A stretch of 64,000 bases of DNA, taken from NCBI GenBank assembly GCA_949987565.1, contig OX465101.1, positions 25,387,911 to 25,451,910 of the forward strand, in the 5' to 3' direction. Of the stretch, positions 50,927-61,047 are shown one piece after another; positions within the stretch are counted from its first letter, which is position 1, and the number at the start of each line of letters is the position of its first letter. The notes beneath the pieces were generated by a model that was not told the origin of the DNA, did no database searches, and saw only the letters and a list, made by a program, of their open reading frames with translations. A program made the translations under genes and the position numbers. This DNA comes from Luidia sarsii (Eukaryota; Echinodermata; Asteroidea; Paxillosida; Luidiidae).

Positions 50927-53900
50927 TTGAAGGCGATATTCAGGAGGAGTCATTACAAGTCTCTGCAGCGAGATTCTTTGCAGTGTATTGTAAGCGCGTC
51001 GCAATATACTTGGCTGTGCGCCGTCGCTCAAAGAACATGCCTCCTTTGCCTTACAATAATTCTTGAATTGAGTCTCAGATATCATGTCTTTCGATTGGAT
51101 CCCCTCGAGAGCATGTCAAGCTACAGATAGGTCAATTTTCAGCTTCTGGAACGAAATAGTTTTGATGATAATGACTAGAAGGCAAAGACCGTCTGACACA
51201 TACCCCCTACTTGTGTTTTGTTGACAGTCGTAATGCCGCTACACTTATTAAACCGATGGCATCAGGGTACATTTGCCTGGGCGTATTTCAGTGCAGATTT
51301 AAGGTACCTTACTAATTCTTTCGGAAATCGATTGACAAGGCCACGGGCTATGATCTGAACATAGTTTTAGCTTGAAGGTTTGAATATTGAAGGCGATATT
51401 CAGGAGGAGTCATTACAAGTCTCTGCAGCGAGATTCTTTGCAGTGTATTGAAAGCGCGTCGCAATATACTTGGCTGTGCGCCGTCGCTCAAAGAACATGC
51501 CTCCTTTGCCTTGAAATAATTCTTGAATTGAGTCTCAGATATCTTGTCTTTCGATCGGATCCTCTCGAGAGCATGTCAAGCTACAGATAGGTCAATTTTC
51601 AGCTTCTGGAACGAAATAGTTTGGATGATAATGACTAGAAGGCAAAGACCGTCTGACACATACCCCCTTCTTGTGTTTTGTTGACAGTCGTATTGCCGCT
51701 ACACTTATTAAACCGATGGCATCAGGGCACATTTGCCTGGGCGTATTTCAGTGCAGATTTAAGGTACCTTACTAATTCTTCCGGAAATCAATTGACAAGG
51801 CCACGGGCTATGATCTGAACATAGTTTTAGCTTGAAGGTTTGAATATTGAAGGCGATATTTAGGAGGAGTCATTACAAATCTCTGCAGCGAGATTCTTTG
51901 CAGTGTATTGTAAGCGCGTCGCAATATACTTGGCTGTGCGCCGTCGCTCAAAGAACATGCCTCCTTTGCCTTGAAATAATTCTTGAATTGAGTCTCAGAT
52001 ATCTTGTCTTTCGATCGGATCCTCTCGAGAGCATGTCAAGCTACAGATAGGTCAATTTTCAGACTCTGGAACGAAATAGTTTTGATGATAATGACTAGAA
52101 GGCAAAGACCGTCTGACACATACCCCTTACTTGTGTATTTGTTGACAGTCGTATTGCCGCTACACTTATTAAACCGATGGCATCAGGGTACATTTGCCTG
52201 GGCGTATTTCAGTGCAGATTTAAGGTACCTTACTAATTCTTTCGGAAATCGATTGACAAGGCCACGGGCTATGATCTGAACATAGTTTTAGCTTGAAGGT
52301 TTGAATATTGAAGGCGATATTCAGGAGGAGTCATTACAAGTCTCTGCAGCGAGATTCTTTGCAGTGTATTGTAAGCGCGTCGCAATATACTTGGCTGTGC
52401 GCCGTCGCTCAAAGAACATGCCTCCTTTGCCTTGAAATAATTCTTAAATTGAGTCTCAGATATCTTGTCTTTCGATCGGATCCTCTCGAGAGCATGTCAA
52501 GCTACAGATAGGTCAATTTTCAGACTCTGGAACGAAATAGTTTTGATGATAATGACTAGAAGGCAAAGACCGTCTGACACATACCCCCTACTTGTGTTTT
52601 GTTGACAGTCGTATTGCCGCTACACTTATTAAACCGATGGCATCAGGGTACATTTGCCTGGGCGTATTTCAGTGCAGATTTAAGGTACCTTACTAATTCT
52701 TTCGGAAATCGATTGACAAGGCCACGGGCTATGATCTGAACATAGTTTTAGCTTGAAGGTTTGAATATTGAAGGCGATATTCAGGAGGAGTCATTACAAG
52801 TCTCTGCAGCGAGATTCTTTGCAGTGTATTGTAAGCGCGTCGCAATATACTTGGCTGTGCGCCGTCGCTCAAAGAACATGCCTCTTTTGCCTTAAAATAA
52901 TTCTTGAATTGAGTCTCAGATATCATGTCTTTCGATCGGATCCTCTCGAGAGCATGTCAAGCTACAGATAGGTCAATTTTCAGCTTCTGGAACGAAATAG
53001 TTTTGGTGATAATGACTAGAAGGCAAAGACCGTCTGACACATACCCCCTACTTGTGTTTTGTTGACAGTCGTATTGCCGCTACACTTATTAAACCGATGG
53101 CATCAGGGTACATTTGCCTGGGCGTATTTCAGTGCAGATTTAAGGTACCTTACTAATTCTTTCGGAAATCGATTGACAAGGCCACGGGCTATGATCTGAA
53201 CATAGTTTTAGCTTGAAGGTTTGAATATTGAAGGCGATATTTAGAAGGAGTCATTACAAGTCTCTGCAGCGAGATTCTTTGCAGTGTATTGTAAGCGCGT
53301 CGCAATATACTTGGCTGTGCGCCGTCGCTCAAAGAACATGCCTCTTTTGCCTTAAAATAATTCTTGAATTGAGTCTCAGATATCATGTCTTTCGATCGGA
53401 TCCTCTCGAGAGCATGTCAAGCTACAGATAGGTCAATTTTCAGCTTCTGGAACGAAATAGTTTTGGTGATAATGACTAGAAGGCAAAGACCGTCTGACAC
53501 ATACCCCCTACTTGTGTTTTGTTGACAGTCGTATTGCCGCTACACTTATTAAACCGATGGCATCAGGGTACATTTGCCTGGGCGTATTTCAGTGCAGATT
53601 TAAGGTACCTTACTAATTCTTTCGGAAATCGATTGACAAGGCCACGGGCTATGATCTGAACATAGTTTTAGCTTGAAGGTTTGAATATTGAAGGCGATAT
53701 TCAGGAGGAGTCATTACAAGTCTCTGCAGCGAGATTCTTTGCAGTGTATTGTAAGCGCGTCGCAATATACTTGGCTGTGCGCCGTCGCTCAAAGAACATG
53801 CCTCCTTTGCCTTAAAATAATTCTTGAATTGAGTCTCAGATATCTTGTCTTTCGATCGGATCCTCTCGAGAGCATGTCAAGCTACAGATAGGTCAATTTT

Positions 53901-55067
53901 CAGACTCTGGAACGAAATAGTTTTGAGGATAAAGACTAGAAGGCAAAGACCGTCTGACACATACCCCCTACTTGTGTTGTGTTGACAGTCGTATTGCCGC
54001 TACACTTATTAAACCGATGGCATCAGGGTACATTTGCCTGGGCGTATTTCAGTGCAGATTTAAGGTACCTTACTAATTCTTTCGGAAATCGATTGACAAG
54101 GCCACGGGCTATGATCTGAACATAGTTTTAGCTTGAAGGTTTGAATATTGAAGGCGATATTCAGGAGGAGTCATTACAAGTCTCTGCAGCGAGATTCTTT
54201 GCAGTGTATTGTAAGCGCGTCGCAATATACTTGGCTGTGCGCCGTCGCTCAAAGAACATGCCTCCTTTGCCTTAAAATAATTCTTGAATTGAGTCTCAGA
54301 TATCATGTCTTTCGATTGGATCCTCTCGAGAGCATGTCAAGCTACAGATAGGTCAATTTTCAGCTTCTGGAACGAAATAGTTTTGATGTTAATGACTAGA
54401 AGGCAAAGACCGTCTGACACATACCCCCTACTTGTGTTTTGTTGACAGTCGTATTGCCGCTACACTTATTAAACCGATGGCATCAGTGTACATTTGCCTG
54501 GGCGTATTTCAGTGCAGATTTAAGGTACCTTACTAATTCTTTCGGAAATCGATTGACAAGGCCACGGGCTATGATCTGAACATAGTTTTAGCTTGAAGGT
54601 TTGAATATTAAAGGCGATATTCAGGAGGAGTCATTACAAGTCTCTGCAGCGAGATTCTTTGCAGTGTATTGTAAGCGCGTCGCAATATACTTGGCTGTGC
54701 GCCGTCGCTCAAAGAACATGCCTCCTTTGCCTTAAAATAATTCTTGAATTAAGTCTCAGATATCTTGTCTTTCGATCGGATCCTCTCGAGAGCATGTCAA
54801 GCTACAGATAGGTCAATTTTCAGCTTCTGGAACGAAATAGTTTTTATGATAATGACTAGAAGGCAAAGACCGTCTGACACATACCCCCTACTTGTGTTTT
54901 GTTGACAGTCGTATTGCCGCTAGACTTATTAAACCGATGGCATCAGGGTACATTTGCCTGGGCGTATTTCTGTGCAGATTTAAGGTACCTTACTAATTCT
55001 TCCGGAAATCAATTGACAAGGCCACGGGCTATGATATGAACGAAGTTCTAGCTTGAAGGTTTGAATA
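50927..55067 (+). repeat. Array block 15: H-I-E-E-H-H-S-H-K
   Basis: Nine monomers start at 50927, 51387, 51847 (461 bp), 52308, 52768, 53228, 53688, 54148 and 54608. The pair at 52768 and 53228 is a single-monomer duplication sharing cctcttttgcc (near 52885/53345) and ttttggtgat (near 53005/53465); 53241-53247 has a private tttagaagg. The variant cgtaatgcc occurs near 50773 and 51233, again 460 bp apart. Contains no gene. Confidence 0.85.
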
Positions 55068-56907
55068 TTGAAGGCGATATTCAGGAGGAGTCATTACAAG
55101 TCTCTGCAGCAAGATTCTTTGCAGTGTATTGTAAGCGCGTTGCAATATACTTGGCTGTGCGCCGTCGCTTAAAGAACATGCCTCCTTTGCCTTAAAATAA
55201 TTCTTGAATTGAGTCTCAGATATCATGTCCTTCGATCGGATCCGCTCGAGAGCATGTCAAGCTACAGATAGGTCAATTTTCAGCCTCTGGAACGAAATAG
55301 TTTTGATGATAATGACTAGAAGGCAAAGACCGTCTGACACATACCCCCTACTTGTGTTTTGTTGACAGTCGTATTGCCGCTACACTTATTAAACCGATGG
55401 CATCAGGGTACATTTGCCTGGGCGTATTTCAGTGCAGATTTAAGGTACCTTACTAATTCTTCCGGAAATCAATTGACAAGGCCACGGGCTATGATATGAA
55501 CGAAGTTCTAGCTTGAAGGTTTGAATATTGAAGGCGATATTCAGGAGGAGTCATTACAAGTCTCTGCAGCAAGATTCTTTGCAGTGTATTGTAAGCGCGT
55601 TGCAATATACTTGGCTGTGCGCCGTCGCTCAAAGAACATGCCTCCTTTGCCTTAAAATAATTCTTGAATTGAGTCTCAGATATCATGTCCTTCGATCGGA
55701 TCCGCTCGAGAGCATGTCAAGCTACAGATAGGTCAATTTTCAGCCTCTGGAACGAAATAGTTTTGATGATAATGACTAGAAGGCAAAGACCGTCTGACAC
55801 ATACCCCCTACTTGTGTTTTGTTGACAGTCGTATTGCCGCTACACTTATTAAACCGATGGCATCAGGGTACATTTGCCTGGGCGTATTTCAGTGCAGATT
55901 TAAGGTACCTTACTAATTCTTTCGGAAATCGATTGACAAGGCCACGGGCTATGATCTGAACATAGTTTTAGCTTGAAGGTTTGAATATTGAAGGCGATAT
56001 TCAGGAGGAGTCATTACAAGTCTCTGCAGCGAGATTCTTTGCAGTGTATTGTAAGCGCGTCGCAATATACTTGGCTGTGCGCCGTCGCTCAAAGAACATG
56101 CCTCCTTTGCCTTAAAATAATTCTTGAATTGAAGCTCAGATATCTTGTCTCTCGATCGGATCCTCTCGAGAGCATGTCAAGCTACCGATAGGTCAATTTT
56201 CAGACTCTGGAACGAAATAGTTTTGAGGATAAAGACTAGAAGGCAAAGACCGTCTGACACATACCCCCTACTTGTGTTGTGTTGACAGTCGTATTGCCGC
56301 TACACTTATTAAACCGATGGCATCAGGGTACATTTGCCTGGGCGTATTTCAGTGCAGATTTAAGGTACCTTACTAATTCTTTCGGAAATCGATTGACAAG
56401 GCCACGGGCTATGATCTGAACATAGTTTTAGCTTGAAGGTTTGAATATTAAAGGCGATATTCGGGAGGAGTCATTACAAGTCTCTGCAGCGAGATTCTTT
56501 GCAGTGTATTGTAAGCGCGTCGCAATATACTTGGCTGTGCGCCGTCGCTCAAAGAACATGCCTCCTTTGCCTTAAAATAATTCTTGAATTAAGTCTCAGA
56601 TATCTTGTCTTTCGATCGGATCCTCTCGAGAGCATGTCAAGCTACAGATAGGTCAATTTTCAGCTTCTGGAACGAAATAGTTTTGATGATAATGACTAGA
56701 AGGCAAAGACCGTCTGACACATACCCCCTACTTGTGTTTTGTTGACAGTCGTATTGCCGCTAGACTTATTAAACCGATGGCATCAGGGTACATTTGCCTG
56801 GGCGTATTTCTGTGCAGATTTAAGGTACCTTACTAATTCTTCCGGAAATCAATTGACAAGGCCACGGGCTATGATACGAACATAGTTCTGGCTTGAAGGT
56901 TTGAATA
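55068..56907 (+). repeat. Array block 16: A-A-R-K with a single-monomer duplication
   Basis: The two A copies share gaacgaagtt (55042/55502) and gatccgctcg (55244/55704) at exactly 460 bp, so one monomer was duplicated recently. The join falls in the interval 55431-55462. A private cgcttaaag near 55170 is present only in the first copy, so it arose afterwards or was lost from the second. The R copy at 55988 reads gaagctc instead of gaggctc. Contains no gene. Confidence 0.88.
55431..55462. other. Unequal-exchange junction, lineage 2 to lineage 1
   Basis: To the left the sequence is lineage 2 (gctacact, ttcagtgc, diagnostic a at 55431); to the right it is lineage 1 (tccgg with diagnostic c at 55462, then caattg, gatatg, gttctag). 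The flanking A monomers share private variants 460 bp apart, which is what one unequal exchange would leave. The 31-bp interval contains the 12-bp palindrome at 55441-55452. Confidence 0.7.
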
Positions 56908-59900
56908 TTGAAGGCGATTTTCAGGAGGAGTCATTACAAGTCTCTGCAGCAAGAATCTTTGCAGTGTATTGTAAGCGCGTCGCAATATACTTGGCTGTGC
57001 GCCGTCGCTCAAAGAACATGCCTCCTTTGCCTTAAAATAATTCTTGAATTGAGTCTCAGATATCATGTCCTTCGATCGGATCCTTTCGAGAGCATGTCAA
57101 GCTACAGATAGGTCAATTTTCAGCTTCTGGAACGAAATAGTTTTGATGATAATGACTAGAAGGCAAAGACCGTCTGACACATACCCCCTACTTGTGTTTT
57201 GTTGACAGTCGTATTGCCGCTACACTTATTAAACCGATGGCATCAGGGTACATTTGCCTGGGCGTATTTCAGTGCAGATTTAAGGTACCTTATTAATTCT
57301 TTCGGAAATCGATTGACAAGGCCACGGGCTATGATCTGAACATAGTTTTAGCTTGAAGGTTTGAATATTAAAGGCGATATTCAGGAGGAGTCATTACAAG
57401 TCTCTGCAGCGAGATTCTTTGCAGTGTATTGTAAGCGCGTCGCAATATACTTGGCTGTGCGCCGTCGCTCAAAGAACATGCCTCCTTTGCCTTAAAATAA
57501 TTCTTGAATTAAGTCTCAGATATCTTGTCTTTCGATCGGATCCTCTCGAGAGCTCGTCAAGCTACAGATAGGTCAATTTTCAGCTTCTGGAACGAAATAG
57601 TTTTGATGATAATGACTAGAAGGCAAAGACCGTCTGACACATACCCCCTACTTGTGTTTTGTTGACAGTCGTATTGCCGCTACACTTATTAAACCGATGG
57701 CATCAGCGTACATTTGCCTGGGCGTATTTCAGTGCAGATTTAAGGTACCTTACTAATTCTTTCGGAAATCGATTGACAAGGCCACGGGCTATGATCTGAA
57801 CACAGTTTTAGCTTGAAGGTTTGAATATTGAAGGCGATATTCAGGAGGAGTCATTACAAGTCTCTGCAGCGAGATTCTTTGCAGTGTATTGTAAGCGCGT
57901 CGCAATATACTTGGCTGTGCGCCGTCGCTCAAAGAACATGCCTCCTTTGCCTTAAAATAATTCTTGAATTGAGTCTCAGATATCTTGTCTTTCGATCGGA
58001 TCCTCTCGAGAGCATGTCAAGCTACAGATAGGTCAATTTTCAGCTTCTGGAACGAAATAGTTTTGAGGATAAAGACTAGAAGGCAAAGACCGTCTGACAC
58101 ATACCCCCTACTTGTGTTGTGTTGACTGTCGTATTGCCGCTACACTTATTAAACCGATGGCATCAGGGTACATTTGCCTGGGCGTATTTCAGTGCAGATT
58201 TAAGGTACCTTACTAATTCTTTCGGAAATCGATTGACAAGGCCACGGGCTATGATCTGAACATAGTTTTAGCTTGAAGGTTTGAATATTGAAGGCGATAT
58301 TCAGGAGGAGTCATTACAAGTCTCTGCAGCGAGATTCTTTGCAGTGTATTGTAAGCGCGTCGCAATATACTTGGCTGTGCGCCGTCGCTCAAAGAACATG
58401 CCTCCTTTGCCTTAAAATAATTCTTGAATTGAGGCTCAGATATCTTGTCTCTCGATCGGATCCTCTCGAGAGCATGTCAAGCTACCGATAGGTCAATTTT
58501 CAGACTCTGGAACGAAATAGTTTTGAGGATAAAGACTAGAAGGCAAAGACCGTCTGACACATACCCCCTACTTGTGTTGTGTTGACAGTCGTATTGCCGC
58601 TACACTTATTAAACCGATGGCATCAGGGTACATTTGCCTGGGCGTATTTCAGTGCAGATTTAAGGTACCTTACTAATTCTTTCGGAAATCGATTGACAAG
58701 GCCACGGGCTATGATCTGAACATAGTTTTAGCTTGAAGGTTTGAATATTAAAGGCGATATTCGGAAGGAGTCATTACAAGTCTCTGCAGCGAGATTCTTT
58801 GCAGTGTATTGTAAGCGCGTCGCAATATACTTGGCTGTGCGCCGTCGCTCAAAGAACATGCCTCCTTTGCCTTAAAATAATTCTTGAATTAAGTCTCAGA
58901 TATCTTGTCTTTCGATCGGATCCTCTCGAGAGCATGTCAAGCTACAGATAGGTCAATTTTCAGCTTCTGGAACGAAATAGTTTTGATGATAATGACTAGA
59001 ATGCAAAGACCGTCTGACACATACCCCCTACTTGTGTTTTGTTGACAGTCGTATTGCCGCTAGACTTATTAAACCGATGGCATCAGGGTACATTTGCCTG
59101 GGCGTATTTCTGTGCAGATTTAAGGTACCTTACTAATTCTTCCGGAAATCAATGAACAAGGCCACGGGCTATGATACGAACATAGTTCTAGCTTGAAGGT
59201 TTGAATATTGAAGGCGATTTTCAGGAGGAGTCATTACAAGTCTCTGCAGCAAGATTCTTTGCAGTGTATTGTAAGCGCGTTGCAATATACTTGGCTGTGC
59301 GCCGTCGCTCAAAGAACATGCCTCCTTTGCCTTAAAATAATTCTTGAATTAAGTCTCAGATATCTTGTCTTTCGATCGGATCCTCTCGAGAGCATGTCAA
59401 GCTACAGATAGGTCAATTTTCAGCTTCTGGAACGAAATAGTTTTGATGATAATGACTGGAAGGCAAAGACCGTCTGACACATACCCCCTACTTGTGTTTT
59501 GTTGACAGTCGTATTGCCGCTAGACTTATTAAACCGATGGCATCAGGGTACATTTGCCTGGGCGTATTTCTGTGCAGATTTAAGGTACCTTACTAATTCT
59601 TCCGGAAATCAATTGACAAGGCCACGGGCTATGATATGAACATAGTTCTAGCTTGAAGGTTTGAATATTGAAGGCGATATTCAGGAGGAGTCATTACAAG
59701 TCTCTGCAGCAAGATTCTTTGCAGTGTAATGTAAGCGCGTTGCAATATACTTGGCTGTGCGCCGTCGCTCAAAGAACATGCCTCCTTTGCCTTAAAATAA
59801 TTCTTGAATTGAGTCTCAGATATCATGTCCTTCGATCGGATCCTCTCGAGAGCATGTCAAGCTACAGATAGGTCAATTTTCAGCCTCTGGAACGAAATAG

Positions 59901-61047
59901 TTTTGATGATAATGACTAGAAGGCAAAGACCGTCTGACACATACCCCCTACTTGTGTTTTGTTGACAGTCGTATTGCCGCTACACTTATTAAACCGATGG
60001 CATCAGGGTACATTTGCCTGGGCGTATTTCAGTGCAGATTTAAGGTACCTTACTAATTCTTTCGGAAATCGATTGACAAGGCCACGGGCTATGATCTGAA
60101 CATAGTTTTAGCTTGAAGGTTTGAATATTGAAGGCGATATTCAGGAGGAGTCATTACAAGTCTCTGCAGCGAGATTCTTTGCAGTGTATTGTAAGCGCGT
60201 CGCAATATACTTGGCTGTGCGCCGTCGCTCAAAGAACATGCCTCCTTTGCCTTAAAATAATTCTTGAATTGAGGCTCAGATATCTTGTCTCTCGATCAGA
60301 TCCTCTCGAGAGCATGTCAAGCTACCGATAGGTCAATTTTCAGACTCTGGAACGAAATAGTTTTGAGGATAAAGACTAGAAGGCAAAGACCGTCTGACAC
60401 ATACCCCCTACTTGTGTTGTGTTGACAGTCGTATTGCCGCTACACTTATTAAACCGATGGCATCAGGGTACATTTGCCTGGGCGTATTTCAGTGCAGATT
60501 TTAGGTACCTTACTAATTCTTTCGGAAATCGATTGACAAGGCCACGGGCTATGATCTGAACATAGTTTTAGCTTGAAGGTTTGAATATTAAAGGCGATAT
60601 TCGGGAGGAGTCATTACAAGTCTCTGCAGCGAGATTCTTTGCAGTGTATTGTAAGCGCGTCGCAATATACTTGGCTGTGCGCCGTCGCTCAAAGAACATG
60701 CCTCCTTTGCCTTAAAATAATTCTTGAATTAAGTCTCAGATATCTTGTCTTTCGATCGGATCCTCTCGAGAGCATGTCAAGCTACAGATAGGTCAATTTT
60801 CAGCTTCTGGAACGAAATAGTTTTGATGATAATGACTAGAAGGCAAAGACCGTCTGACACATACCCCCTACTTGTGTTTTGTTGACAGTCGTATTGCCGC
60901 TAGACTTATTAAACCGATGGCATCAGGGTACATTTGCCTGGGCGTATTTCTGTGCAGATTTAAGGTACCTTACTAATTCTTCCGGAAATCAATTGACAAG
61001 GCCACGGGCTATGATACGAACATAGTTCTGGCTTGAAGGTTTGAATA
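56908..61047 (+). repeat. Array block 17: 9-monomer unit, first copy (F-K-S-R-K-D-N-R-K)
   Basis: Nine 460-bp monomers make a 4,140-bp unit. Rare variants recur 4,140 bp downstream: gttctggct near 56890/61030, catcagcgta near 57707/61847, gaacacagt near 57803/61943, gttgactgtc near 58127/62267, tcggaagga near 58764/62904, tagaatgca near 59002/63142, caatgaaca near 59154/63294 and gactggaag near 59457/63597. Contains no gene. Confidence 0.92.
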
